This document shows, one piece after another, positions 20,069-30,735 of a stretch of 64,000 nucleotides of DNA. The position numbers were made by a program, and so were the translations under genes. Origin of the DNA: Rhynchopus sp. YZ270_cl-10 (taxonomy: Eukaryota; Euglenozoa; Diplonemea; Diplonemida; Diplonemidae); assembly GCA_964035575.1 (NCBI GenBank), contig OZ037872.1, positions 682,001 to 746,000 of the forward strand, read 5' to 3'. The notes beneath the pieces are model-generated. The model saw nothing but the letters and a program-made list of their open reading frames with translations. It did not search any database and was not told where the DNA came from. How positions within the stretch are numbered: the stretch's first letter is position 1; each line of letters begins with the position of its first letter.

Positions 20069-21769
20069 TCACATCACTTCGTGAACGTTCACGGGGGTGG
20101 TGGCGTGTATCGTTTCTGTCTCTCCCTCTCCATTTGGAATGATTGCGGTAACCTGCGGTTGTGGAGGGGCAGGTTCTTCTGTCTGGGGTGAGTGCTGCTG
20201 TTCTGCTTGCTCTGCTGCAGGAGGTTGGGTTGATTCTGAGGCGGGGTTTTCTTCAGCCTTTTCTTCGGCAGCCTTCTCAGCCAGCTCCTCCTCTGTAGCA
20301 CCAAAGAGGGTGTCAGCATTGAGCTTTGTCGATTCAATGTCCTTCACGAAACGGCGATGTTCTTTCATTGCCTTCGTCAGATCTGCTTTGTCTGTATCAG
20401 TCAACGGTGAGGTCCCTTCTGCAGCCTCAAACCACCCAAACACAAACAAAAGCTCTTCCAGATACGCTGCAACCAACGCGGAGATCTTCTCATCGGCGGT
20501 CTCTGTGAACGCATCTTCATCTTCATTTTCCTCCTGCCCTTTGAATCCATAGAGAAGCTCTTCAATAACTGGGCATGACACTTCAAAGTAAAAAAAGGAG
20601 GCAGGCTCGATGCCTCCTTCGTACTGCGTGACTCGAGAGACAGAGAGGAGAAGACTCTTGTATTTGTAGGTCCCGAGGACGGGGTGGTCGTCAGTAGGGG
20701 TTTGTTGTTTGATGCGGTAGCAGTTGGCTTGCATGATAAGTTTTACGGGAGCGGACATAACACCGTTTGTAATGGAGATCTCGGAGAGGACCGCTTGGAG
20801 TTCGGGGGAGTCTCGGTTGGTGGTGGTGCCACAGCGGAGGCGGAAGGGCCAATGCTTTTCTGCTGTGTCCTCTAAATTGACGCAATCAATGCGGTTCTGT
20901 CTTGACCCACTCTTCGCTGATGTTACAGAAATCAAAGAAAATCCTCCTTCCTTCGTCGGATCCTCCTGCATCTCAACGTCGCATCGAGATTTATTCACCA
21001 AAAGCTGCTTCAACTGATGTACTGCCGTCGGTTTTACCTCGCTCCTCTCGAACATAGGGTTTTCAAAGCATTTTTCCAAAAGCTTTTCATCGATGCCAGG
21101 AATGTCCGGAATGAATTGACTGTCCACATCCATATTGTTCAATGCAGACCCAAAGTTGGAGGCACAAAGCTGGGCACCAGAGGAGAGACATCCCCCGCTT
21201 CTGTTGCGGTTTTTGAAAACAAAGGTTCCACAGACGGCTTTGAACTGCAGTTTCTGCCGCTGTACGTCGTCTCCTCGCCAAGAGTCTCCAAGGAATGTGT
21301 TGTGCATCTTTGCGGTGAGCTTCGCATGGAGTGTCTTGATGAGATCCACCGAAGAGGGAGAGAATTTTGCGTATACCGCCTCCGGTGGTGGGTTCACCAC
21401 GGTGCTTTGGTGGTACTGCCGTGCGCAGGTTTTGTCTTCAGGGGAAACCTTGGCAAGAGAGAAACCTTGTGATCCATAGCGTGGAGGCGCAGCGCTGACG
21501 AGAACGTGCATCTCACGGAGAACGTTAAGGTATTGGAAAGTAGATGACGGTGGTGATGGTGGCGCATCAGTATCCAGTGTGGTCTCCCTCAGCAGCAGAT
21601 GGCATGACGTGCCGGGTTTCCGCGGCTGAACCTCCTCCATGTTCTTCCCGCCCTTCCCGCCTTTCTTCCCACCCTTCTTTCCACGAGACTTCCCGCCACC
21701 AATCGGTGCAGCAGGGCCAACCTCGTCCATACCACCATTATACTCCGCACTGCGCGGATCGCGGCTCAT
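20069..21769 (-). CDS. Unknown protein with basic Gly/Lys start and acidic tail
   Basis: 566 residues. Residues about 27-42 form a Gly/Lys cluster (GKKGGKKGGKGGK) that could bind nucleic acid or acidic lipid. A globular, Cys-containing middle follows (about 60-470, with LISVTSAKSGSRQNRIDC and FFYFEVSCPVIEELLYGF), and the end is an Ala/Glu/Pro-rich low-complexity tail. No signal peptide or span; I do not recognise the family. ATCACTCAG at 21783-21784 lies 12-13 nt before the ATG; the leader AATACAAAATAAA resembles those of the MYND-SET gene (AATACACTAAAAA) and the MIF4G gene (GATACACTAAAA). Confidence 0.7.
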   Translation of the reverse strand: MSRDPRSAEYNGGMDEVGPAAPIGGGKSRGKKGGKKGGKGGKNMEEVQPRKPGTSCHLLLRETTLDTDAPPSPPSSTFQYLNVLREMHVLVSAAPPRYGSQGFSLAKVSPEDKTCARQYHQSTVVNPPPEAVYAKFSPSSVDLIKTLHAKLTAKMHNTFLGDSWRGDDVQRQKLQFKAVCGTFVFKNRNRSGGCLSSGAQLCASNFGSALNNMDVDSQFIPDIPGIDEKLLEKCFENPMFERSEVKPTAVHQLKQLLVNKSRCDVEMQEDPTKEGGFSLISVTSAKSGSRQNRIDCVNLEDTAEKHWPFRLRCGTTTNRDSPELQAVLSEISITNGVMSAPVKLIMQANCYRIKQQTPTDDHPVLGTYKYKSLLLSVSRVTQYEGGIEPASFFYFEVSCPVIEELLYGFKGQEENEDEDAFTETADEKISALVAAYLEELLFVFGWFEAAEGTSPLTDTDKADLTKAMKEHRRFVKDIESTKLNADTLFGATEEELAEKAAEEKAEENPASESTQPPAAEQAEQQHSPQTEEPAPPQPQVTAIIPNGEGETETIHATTPVNVHEVM

Positions 21770-21923
21770 TTTATTTTGTATTCTGAGTGATGTTTTTTTT
21801 TAGAAAAAATGGGGGAAAGGTGGTAAATAAGTCCTCAAGTCCAGTGTTGGGGGTAATTATTTTCCGGAAACCCAAAAACCCGAAACCCCCGAAACCCACA
21901 TAAATCCAAACATCAAGACCATT

Positions 21924-22729
21924 CAGTGCTGTCGCTGAGTTTTGAAAAAAAATTTAATAGGTAGGGCACTGGTAGGGCAGGCCAAAAAAAAACCCGCAAA
22001 AAAAGGTCTCGAGCTTTCCCCCCGTAAAAGCGGTCGCTGCGCGCGCTTCGCGCGCGCGACTCCCTGCCAGTGCAAGAAGGTGAGGCTCTTTCTCCCCTCA
22101 CAAAATCGTGAAAGGCGGGTGGGGAGGGTGAATCACAAGCCGTAGTGGGTGTCAGCTGTCGTATCAGTAACCTCAGTAGATCTATAAAAGAACCACGGCA
22201 ACCAACGGTTCCAGGCGAAGCCACGGTATTTCTAAAAAATGTTGCCATAAAGTAGCGCTGTCGTTCGTAATTAACGTCAGTTTCCGTAAAGTTTACTTAC
22301 GTATTTTTCTAAAAACGAAAGTTTCTGGCGAAGCCACGGTACGCACATTTCAAAAAAAATCCGCTTAAAATTGACCATTTTTACAGTCAAACTATGTCAT
22401 GGGAAGGGTGCATTGCAAGCTTGCGCCGCAGGCGCACGGTACGCTACTTTTTTTTCTTCCGCCATGCTGCATATTTCCTTTTCCTTCGGCGTTTGACCAA
22501 TTGAGTCGCGTTCTGGTCTCCCACGGTCGATGAAACGATGAGAAAAAAACGCCAAAAACTCGTAACGATGGTTAGCAAAATGCCTGCCGAACCCCTCCTC
22601 AAAAAAAAAAAAATAAAATAAAAAAATTCTGGTAGGGCAGGAGGGCGGACCTTGCCCTACCAGGAAAAAAAACCAAATTTAATAGGTATGGCGAATGCCA
22701 TACCAGCCTGATCAGGCACGACAGCACTG
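21924..22729. mobile_element. Non-autonomous hAT-like element (MITE)
   Basis: Ends are perfect 11-bp inverted repeats, CAGTGCTGTCG (21924-21934) and CGACAGCACTG (22719-22729). They are flanked by an exact 8-bp direct repeat AGACCATT (21916-21923 and 22730-22737). A CAGTG-type end with an 8-bp duplication is the hAT superfamily signature. The 806-bp body has no transposase. It contains a reverse copy of the GTACCGTGGCTTCGCC repeat, GGTAGGGCA inverted repeats near both ends and a GCGCGCGC hairpin at about 22036-22058. Confidence 0.8.
22207..22517 (-). repeat. Dispersed GTACCGTGGCTTCGCC repeat, copy 2
   Basis: Reverse orientation inside the hAT-like element. Holds two GGCGAAGCCACGGTA subunits and extends to the CGGCGTTTGACCAATTGAGT block shared with copies 3 and 4. 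Confidence 0.75.
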
Positions 22730-22737
22730 AGACCATT

Positions 22738-23255
22738 CTATCTTGGTGTGGTGAAGTTGCTTCTTTATTCTTCGAAGAAAGAGACAAAAGAAACAGAGGG
22801 GTGGGAAGGTGCTTTGTTTTTGTACTGCCGTTACATAAAGGCGGGGGGGGGGGTCTCTGTTCTGTCGATTCTTCCCGTTAAAAAAAAAAAAATACTGTTT
22901 TTTTTTTTGTTTTATGATAATTGCCTTTGATGGAAACGTTATTTTTCTTCTTTTTTTTTGTATTTCGCTATGGCGCCTTTAGGTGATAGAGAGAGGGGAC
23001 AGTTCCAAAGGTGAAGGGTGGACACATTTCTTTGCCAATCGGTCGTCTTCGTTGAGCAGGGTTTCAAAAGTCGTGTTGTGCGTCGCTCTTTGACGCATAT
23101 GAAAGCATGTGGTAGTGCTATTGGCATGCAGTTGCACAATCACCTTTTAGGGACATTTGCGACACCGTCCGTTGAAAGAGGACAGTCAAGAGAAAGTGCA
23201 CTCCAGACATGATGGGCAAGTGGTTGCGATGTAAGGTATGTACTCAACATTGGTC
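22738..23255. other. Spacer downstream of the MYND-SET gene
   Basis: A GC-richer stretch at 23018-23215 is open on the plus strand for 64 codons and on the minus strand in part, with no homology or splice context. It is possibly the 3' UTR of the MYND-SET gene. The rest is A/T runs. Confidence 0.35.
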
Positions 23256-25316
23256 CTAGTGATCGTGGTCAGCGCAGCCGTCGTCGTCGTCCATCATACG
23301 CCTCTCGAACTCCTCTTCACTGCGAAGCTTGTAGCAGGTGTTGCACTCCATTTCTGTGTTGTTGTTTTTTAATAAATTTTGAAAGAAGCTGGCTATTCCA
23401 ATCAAAACAATGAAGTTGATAGGGCAGCGTGGGTTATCAAAGACCCAGAGTGTTGCCAGGGAAGCAAAACTAATAATAAGATAAGAGTCGAACAGATCAA
23501 TATGCCTCACATTCATACACATCTACATTACTATACGCAGCGAGACTCACCACGAGACGGGGTATCACCCGAAATGCGAGCCCCCTAGACCTTGCGTGAC
23601 ATAACTGACGCAACCCTCTCAATACCAATATCAACCAGACCAATTCTGTGTTTCATACCTGAACGCACCTGACCGGGGTAATCCCCAAGCCCGCACCTCC
23701 TGACTCCGTCAATTGTGTCACGGATGGGCACCAACGTCCCTGTGCACCCTGGCTGCGGACAGATGAACCGCGCGACAAAGACGTTGTAGAGTGCGATGGG
23801 TGGGATCTCGCCGTCGTCTTCGTCGCATGCATCACCTTCCCCCATACCCTCGCCATGGTCGTGGTGGCAGTCCTCTCCGTGGTCATGACCATGACCATGA
23901 CCGTCCTCATCCGTCTCACAGTCCTCCTCCTCCTCATCCTCCTGCTGCTCCTCCATGATGTCCTCGATCCTACACCGTGCACAGCTGCATGCAATGCCGT
24001 ATGTATCCTTTAGGTGCTGCTTGCGTTCCCCCGACGGCAACGACACTGGGGTGTACGAAATGCACACCTCGGTCCCCTCCGGGATCGACTGAATCGCGCG
24101 GACCATGGTGGAGCAGCAGGGCCGCCCTGCCAGCGCCTCGCACCCGGGGGTGTCGACGTAGTCAATCCTCGCCGCATTCGGGTAGCAGCTGTGGTTCAGC
24201 ATACTGACCATGCCGAGAAGACAGGACCCACGGATCACCATTTCGTTGGAGCCTCGTTTGATGTACGACATGCTCAGACCGTTCTGCATATCCCTCTGGA
24301 GCAGCGCGCGACCGAGCTCTTCTGGGAATGAATCTGCGAGAGCGCACTGCTTGTACAGTGCGTAGGCGTTGCTGTGGAGGGTGTGGTGCGCTTCGGTGAG
24401 GTGCGCAGCGCTGTAGGAAAGGTTGAGGACCTGCCGGTAGGCCTCCTCAGCCGAGGAGAAGGAGGCGCCTGCGTCTGCCTTTGCGGAGTAGGGCTGCGCT
24501 TCGCCTCGCTTGAGGTGGTGCAGCTGGATGAGAAGCTGTGCACCCTCTATCACATCAGGCGCCGCACCCTGGGTGTATGCCTGAAGCGCGCATATGCTTT
24601 TACACACTGCATGCGAATGCAGCTCAACCCTAGACGCCTCCTGACACGCAACAGAACAGTACGACTGCGTATTGCACACACTGCAAGCAGTCCTCAAAGG
24701 GTCCATCTTACTAAACGATGCCAAACACCGAGAACAAAACTCCTCAGACAACGCCTCCGTCGTGTGGTCTGCCGTCCGCACAATGCTCAACGGTGCCTCC
24801 AATGCAATCACCTCTCCAGCGAAGATGTCGCGTTTCGCAATACACCCACGTCCCTTCCCCTCAACATGCGTCACAATAATCGGCCACTCCTCAGACACCT
24901 GAGGAAACTGCGTGCATTCTCCCCCAGACATCGTACGCTTTTTAGTGTATTCTGAGAAATTTGAGGGTTTATAATATTTGTGAATTAAAGTGTGAAGAAA
25001 TCGTGAATAATAAGAAAAGGAGTTGGACAACATGAGCCCGAATGTGCATATCAATTTTGTAGTTAAATTTACGTTGGGGAAAACCGTATTACGGGGTACC
25101 GGGGGGTCATGACGATTTTGAGCTTTTTGTTAAAAGACAAAGGAATTTGGAAGGGGGTGGGAATGGGGGAATGAGGGATAACTCCCTATTCTCAGCAGCG
25201 ACATCTCAGAGAATAGGAGGGCTGGGTTTAAAGAAAACTAAAAAAAAAAAAAGGTTATTTGGGGTGGGGAAAGAAAACTTACCAGTGATGAGATCCAGAG
25301 GTGTGCATAAAAACAT
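23256..25316 (-). CDS. MYND-SET (SMYD-like) protein with His-rich insert
   Basis: Core exon 23659-24951, last exon 23256-23353 and a candidate first exon 25283-25360 (ATG at 25316) joined by a GTAAGT donor. All junctions keep frame, giving 474 residues, or 456 from the ATG at 24931. In the shorter numbering: SET N-part at 25-44, MYND zinc finger (Cys 66, 69, 83, 86, 92, 96, His 107, Cys 110), SET core NHSCYPN at 246-252, EVCISY at 288-293 and post-SET CSCARC at 315-320. Residues 344-359 are HGHGHDHGEDCHHDHG within an acidic stretch. CPQPGC plus the CNTC of the last exon complete a C-terminal metal site, which supports the 305-nt intron. SMYD enzymes methylate lysines of histones and other proteins. 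That intron carries a hairpin-family copy. Confidence 0.85.
23494..23524 (-). repeat. Hairpin-family copy inside MYND-SET intron
   Basis: AGAT/ATCT outer stem and TATG/CATA inner stem around CCTCACATT. It lies within the 23354-23658 intron, upstream of its branch and acceptor region. Confidence 0.6.
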
Positions 25317-25360
25317 CAAAGGAGAGATGTTGAAATCACAAAACACCTCAGACGCAGGCA
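25283..25360 (-). other. Candidate first exon of the MYND-SET gene
   Basis: Starts after CTCTTTTTTTCTCAG (AG at 25361-25362) and ends at GTAAGT (25281-25282). Its ATG at 25316 gives 11 codons that run in frame through the splice to EYTKKRTMSGG. Hairpin 25394-25428 lies directly upstream of its acceptor. Confidence 0.5.
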
Positions 25361-25393
25361 CTGAGAAAAAAAGAGGGGAGGGGAGGGGGTTCA

Positions 25394-25428
25394 AAAGATG
25401 AATGTGCCTCCTGTGCACGGACATCTTT
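25394..25428 (-). repeat. Hairpin-family copy upstream of the MYND-SET first exon
   Basis: AAAGATG pairs with CATCTTT and GTGC with GCAC around CTCCTGT. In sense it is followed by TTTTGAACC, a C/T tract and CTCAG. Confidence 0.7.
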
Positions 25429-25439
25429 AAAAAAGAGGG

Positions 25440-28400
25440 AAAAGAAAAAGAAAAGACAGCAAGACTAAAAAAAGGGGAACTGAAAGACGGGGGAATACAA
25501 AAAGTCTGAAAGAGGATATGATCCCTTTGAAACACATTATTTTTCAACAGAGGAACTTTCTGATGGGAATCGAAGGGGTTTGAGGGTGTATAGTGTACTA
25601 AAAAGTGTAAGAATATAAACAAAAATAATGGAGTGACCCTTTATTGGATAGGGAAATACAGTCCCTAACCACTCGTGGGAGATTCGGCCATTTGAATAGA
25701 TTGGCTTTACTCATGACAAAAAAAACACCTTTTACTGTACTTTTAAAATTTTCGACCGTAAAAAAGGTCGAACTTCCAGAAAAATCCTGAAAAGGTCGAA
25801 AAACATTAGTACAGTCGATAATTTTGTACAAATACGGTATTTTTTGGCGCTCTTTTTGAAGAAAAAAAATGGGAAAATTATTGGGATGCCCCGGTTCTGG
25901 ACTTTGGTTATTTTTGAAAAGGGAAAAGGGTAAAATGTTGAAGGGGAGAGAAAAAAAAGGTGTGGCGATATAAAAACACAGACAACACCGTTTGCAACCA
26001 CCCCTAACCCGCCTTTCTCTAGCACACTACCAATTAACGAAGGCAATTATGCTCTCAAGAAATTGCTTTTTTTGGCGGGCAGTGGGTGGAGTGGATGATA
26101 CAATAACAAAAAAAACAAACCAATGCGCAATGCCTCTGCAGACTGCAAGACTGCAAGACCCTCTTTCTTCATAGGTTATTAACTGTTGGAATAGCGTAGC
26201 TGCCACACTCGGAAGCTCCACTTTCCTTGGGAATGGGGGTGGAAAGGGGGTGTTTTGTGTAATATAAATTTCTTAATATATGGAACAATCGAGTGTCGGG
26301 CGGGGGGCTGGGACCAGCAACGCCACTATCTATTCTCAACCATAAGAATTTGAAACATGAAAAAGTTGTTTCATATACTAACTATCCTACTGAATAGATG
26401 GTATAATAGGGTGCACTAAATGTACCCCAAACTTTAAAAAGAAAAAAAATCGTTGCTGAAAAACCCCCACCACGAATCTCGCACACAGAAGAGAATGGGG
26501 TCTGTGTGTTGAAAAAGCAGGAGTGGGGGTAGTTCCTAAGAACATAACACAGGTATGTGTACTCAATTACAACATGCAGCAACGGAGGCCAAGGCATTGT
26601 ACCAAGGACAAACCTAGAGAGACCTCCTTCGTTTGTTAATGCAGGTTCATTCGGAGGGGGGAAAGGGGGAATACCAGAAGTTAGATCTGGGAGTGTTTTT
26701 GAAAAATTCAGAAGGATCGTACAAGTCTTTTTCGGAGTGTACAATATCTAGAAAAGAAAGGTTTCAGAAATTTCTCTTAAGCTGTGTGGTCACCTTGAAA
26801 AAAGGATACCACTGGAAATCGTTGGAGAAGATCGGATTGTGCAGAGATTAAGTTGGTTTTGCGGGTTTTTGGGCAGCCAAGTTAATCCCTGGTCTCGGGA
26901 CACCAAAATCAAAAAGTTTAGCAGATGAACCCTAAGCCTCTCGTGCGTAGTCACCTACAAGAAAAATAAAGGAAAATAGCGCTTATCAGCACTGTAATAC
27001 GCACCCTCCCTTCCTCACTCGGCGCAATTAAAAATGAACACATTTCGCGCTTTGCAAACCCAATACAGCAGCAACAGCGCAATAGTTCTCTTTACCGAAA
27101 GAAGAGGGAAGGCTTGTCTGTACAAAGAAAAAAAGAAGCAAAAAAATGCCGAGAAAATAGGTCCCCTTTCTGCTGTGTTCTGTCCAAAGGACAGTTGATT
27201 TACCCTGAATTGAAACGTTGCACAGAGACATGTTGTCTGAGGGTTCGCTTTTGCTCAGTGCTGAGCAGCATTGGAGCAATAAGCAAACCCGTCTGAAAAC
27301 TTGGCTCTATTAGCGTAAACTGAGTGTCGCCACTCAAGAGTGTGCTCCACGTTGTGCAACCCTTTCTTCTTGACAACAGAGTTCTAAAATTCTAGCAATG
27401 CAGCACTTTGTATCAGGTTGTAACGTTGTACTACGTTGGTTTGTCACAAACTTTGTTTACTCATGACCATAGGGGCTAAAACAACGTTGAAACCTCAGTG
27501 AAATTGAGTGGGAGAGGGGGAGAAACAGACTTTACTTCAAAACGTGCCAGACGTTAAAAACCAAAAAAAAAACCTTTTTTCTTATCGAATATGTCACAAA
27601 AAGAGAATGGGGAAATTAATCACAAAAAACCCCCCCCTCCTAGAACTGTGCTATGGGTACTGTGAAATAGGGTTTCACACTGTCCATGAGAGAGCGAGCG
27701 AGAGAGGAGGGGAAAGGAGTGAGCGGAAACATTATGTGCTACGTAGTGAGGCCATTGATGTTATTCCGCTATTCTTTCATGAGGTGTGGTGGGTGGGTGG
27801 GTGTATGAGGTGTACCTGAGAACAGGAATAACCGGGGTAAAAAAAAAGCATTTCAACATGTGCAATAAATTGATAGCATAGGAGGGAGGAATCAATAAAA
27901 ATGTTCCATCTTCAGGGGGTAAAAAGAAAAAGCACTGGGCAGAGACAAACTCAGAGATGGAGAAGCAAAACCGCCAATTCTACTCACATTTTTTTAATAT
28001 TTTTCAAAAAAAAAAATAATAATAGACACCGTGTAGACACGACCTGTGTGAACTCCATGCATTTTTTATTCAACAATCTTGGCTTTTTTTTTTTAGGTGG
28101 AAAACCCTGAAAACGGGGGATGGTTTAAAAACACTTTCGCGTTGCACAGCTATTGCACACTATATTATATAAAAAAACGCGGAAATAGGTATTTTTTCTT
28201 TTGCACAAATTAAATAACACATCCATCCACAAAAAGGGAAATCCGGAAATCCACTTTTAAACACTACATTCCTCCTGGGAACGTACAGCTAAAAGTAGAC
28301 GGCCTAAAGACCAAATCACCAAAATAGTACTTTTTTTTGTTGTGTCGACAATTTTTTCTTTTTTTTTTTTTTTTGTAAAGAAGAAACGGCGAGTTGTTCT

Positions 28401-28600
28401 CATGCTCTGGTTTGCTTTGTATTTTTTTTTTCTTCCCCCCTTTTTTTTTGCAGACATACACAAATGAAGAATACGCTTTAAAAAAGAAGCTCGAAGAACA
28501 CAGTAATGTATTCATGAGGAAATATACGTTCCCCTCCTCCCTCCCTCTCTTCTTGCACATACTTTCTATTCCGAAAAGAACAGACTTTTATATAGGGGGT
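25440..28600. other. Long AT-rich spacer
   Basis: Apart from hairpin 26921-26955 I see A/T and C runs and short frames on both strands. A minus-strand frame at about 26027-26221 lacks an ATG, and nothing matches a known protein or RNA. Confidence 0.5.
26921..26955 (-). repeat. Hairpin-family copy
   Basis: CTAAGC (26932-26937), loop CTCTCGT, GCGTAG (one mismatch). The sense tail TTCATCTGCTAAAC has a clear CTAAAC branch-site-like end, followed by a T-rich run. Confidence 0.65.
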
Positions 28601-28692
28601 CAGAACTGAGGGCAATCCTCAGTTATTGAAAAAAAAAAAAAAATTCCCCTTTTCGGACCAGGGTTTTATCTCCTTATATGTTAGTGGTCCCT

Positions 28693-28731
28693 AGACCGGG
28701 TAAAATAAAAAAAAAAATATTTACCCGGTCT
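28693..28731. repeat. AGACCGGGTAAA inverted repeat
   Basis: AGACCGGGTAAA at 28693-28704 is perfectly complementary to 28720-28731. The same ACCGGGTAGA string recurs twice in tandem near 30352-30370. Confidence 0.6.
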
Positions 28732-28787
28732 GGGAAAAAAAAAAAAAATATCCACCCGGTCAGGCCAAAAAATAGTATTTAATTACT

Positions 28788-28924
28788 ATGCAATTATTTC
28801 ACCATAATTGCTACGAGGAGGTGTTTTTTTCACGAGTGGTTAATTGCACGAGCGCAGCGAGTGCAATTAACAAAACGAGTGAAAAATACACCTCCGAGTG
28901 CAATTTTCTGTGAAATAATTGCAT
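28788..28924. repeat. Nested palindrome (137 bp)
   Basis: Outer 15-bp arms ATGCAATTATTTCAC/GTGAAATAATTGCAT, middle GAGGTGT/ACACCTC arms, and inner TTAATTGCAC/GTGCAATTAA around GAGCGCAGCGA. TATTTAATT occurs on both flanks. Probably a small foldback element; no coding. Confidence 0.65.
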
Positions 28925-29063
28925 GGAATTTGATATTTAATTGCCGTAAAATTATTTCCGAAAGCCAAAATCCGTTTTCGGCAGCCTGTGCTGTCACGGT
29001 GCGCTGGTCAGAGGTCTGACCAGGTCACCTGGTCACATTTACCCAGGTACGTACCCAGTCACC

Positions 29064-29173
29064 CAGGTACACAGGTACACAGGTACACAGGTACACAGGT
29101 ACACAGGTACACAGGTACACAGGTACACAGGTACACAGGTACACAGGTACACAGGTACACAGGTACACAGGTA
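29064..29173. repeat. Minisatellite (CAGGTACA)n, about 14 units
   Basis: A nearly perfect 8-bp tandem repeat. Frames through it (VPVYLCTC and its complement) are repeat artefacts. Flanked by imperfect CAGGT/ACCTG and GACCAG/CTGGTC palindromes at 28999-29050. Confidence 0.85.
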
Positions 29174-29656
29174 AGTCGTGACAGGGCAACCACAGCCAAC
29201 CCGCCAGTCACTGAGAAGTGACCAGACAGTCCACTTGACAAACACAAAAGTGTCCAGTCACGTGGGGCATTCATGCACTGAGGAGATAAATGATCCAACA
29301 ATTTACAAGAAAGCATTACTTAACCTACTGCTGGAAGTTGCCAGGTCGTAGTAACACACAAAGTGTGCCTCCGTTCGGGAATACCGGATATTCTAGAGAC
29401 CAAAAAGGCCTCTTCCGCTGGTCAAGGTATAACCGAGTGAACGGCCCAAGACCCCCGTGGAGAAGTTAAATGTTGTAATGCTATCAAGTACAAACTGCGA
29501 CCACTGTCTTACCCTCCTCAATGCATGGTGGAAGATGTCTTTGACAACAAACCGAGCTCTGATTATCAATCGTTAGACTCAGAGGAATGCCTGCGGTACA
29601 GGTATCAAACCCGGGGTGTTCACAAAAGAAAAAAAGAAAAAAAATCGCGATTTTTT

Positions 29657-29751
29657 TTTTAGCCGGGTTTCCCACACAAAAAATAATTACCGTGTAATTA
29701 TTTCCTATAATTACACGGTAATTATTTTTTGTGTGGGAAACCCGGCTAAAA
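29657..29751. repeat. Perfect 44-bp-arm palindrome
   Basis: Arm 29657-29700 (TTTTAGCCGGGTTTCCC to GTGTAATTA) is exactly complementary to 29708-29751; the loop is TTTCCTA. Lack of any mismatch suggests recent origin or active upkeep. No coding. Confidence 0.85.
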
Positions 29752-29924
29752 TACCTCCACTGCAATTATTTCCAGACGTCAATTATGGCATTCTTAAAAC
29801 TCCGCTCCTAGAAGGATTTTGGCTTGAGGAAATAATTTTACGGCTATTAAAAATCAAAATGATAAATCTTGGGGGTACCTCACACAAACCTCTAAGAGTG
29901 ACCAGAACTGGCCTCATGAACAAA

Positions 29925-30150
29925 GTGACCCCGTCACAGCCAAAACGCGACTCAATTGGTCAAACGCCGAAGGAAAAGGAAGCATGCAGCATGGCGAAAT
30001 AATAAAAGTAGCGTACCGTGCGCCTGCGGCGCAAGATTGCAAGCCGCCCTACCCATGACATAGTTTGGCTGTAAAAATATGCAATTTTATGCCCAATTTT
30101 TAGAAATGTTGCGTACCGTGGCTTCGCCTGGAACCTTTGGGTGCCATGAC
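29925..30150 (+). repeat. Dispersed GTACCGTGGCTTCGCC repeat, copy 3
   Basis: Plus orientation, single-unit form. Runs from CCCGTCACAGCC through CAATTGGTCAAAC, GTACCGTGCGCCTGCGGCGC and GACATAGTTTGGCTGT to GGTGCCATGAC. Confidence 0.75.
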
Positions 30151-30487
30151 TGCCGTTTCTTTTTGTAGATGTCTATACGAGGAAACGTCCGCACGCTACC
30201 GACCTGACATGATTTTTTTGCTTATTCCAACCCGCAAAGGTGGGGAACGTGAGATGATATGCAATATACGAGTGAATGCAGCAGTTTTAACGGTTTACCG
30301 GGACATTTTCGCCGGAGGCGAAAAAATTTTTTTTGACCACTTTTTTGCCAGACCGGGTAGACCGGGTAGAATTTTAAAATGCTTTTTCAAGATAAAACCC
30401 TGTTTCGGACCTTTAAAAAAAAATTTTTTTTTTGGCGTTTTACTGGCTTAGAACACGACTCGTGACCAGCGGTGAAAATCTTGGGCA

Positions 30488-30590
30488 GTAAGCCCGGGAA
30501 AACCCGGGCTTAATTAATTTTGCGCAGAGCAAGCCCGGGCTTACTCCCCGGGCTTAAGCCTGGGTTTTCCCCGGGTTTTAACTTTTCTGG
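30488..30590. repeat. AAGCCCGGG inverted-repeat cluster
   Basis: Five or more occurrences of CCCGGG within 100 bp, in both orientations around AATTAATT, able to form several alternative hairpins. No coding. Confidence 0.6.
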
Positions 30591-30735
30591 GCTGGGCTGC
30601 CCCACCCCACTCCGGGGGGTGTAGCCTCAGGGTGCAGCCCGGGGTAGTCAGTCGCCGAAACGAAGCTCTGTTGACAGAAAACAACGAAGTCAGTAAAGAA
30701 AACACACACGTCTATACTCAAGGGTTACCCACACC

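Noticed and set aside
23018-23212. 64-codon plus-strand frame downstream of MYND-SET
   Set aside because: No support beyond being open; likely UTR sequence.
26027-26221. 64-codon minus-strand frame
   Set aside because: No ATG, no acceptor and no homology.
28988-29316. Open frames and a CRISPR-like look around the tandem repeat
   Set aside because: Units are 8 bp with no spacers; it is a simple minisatellite.
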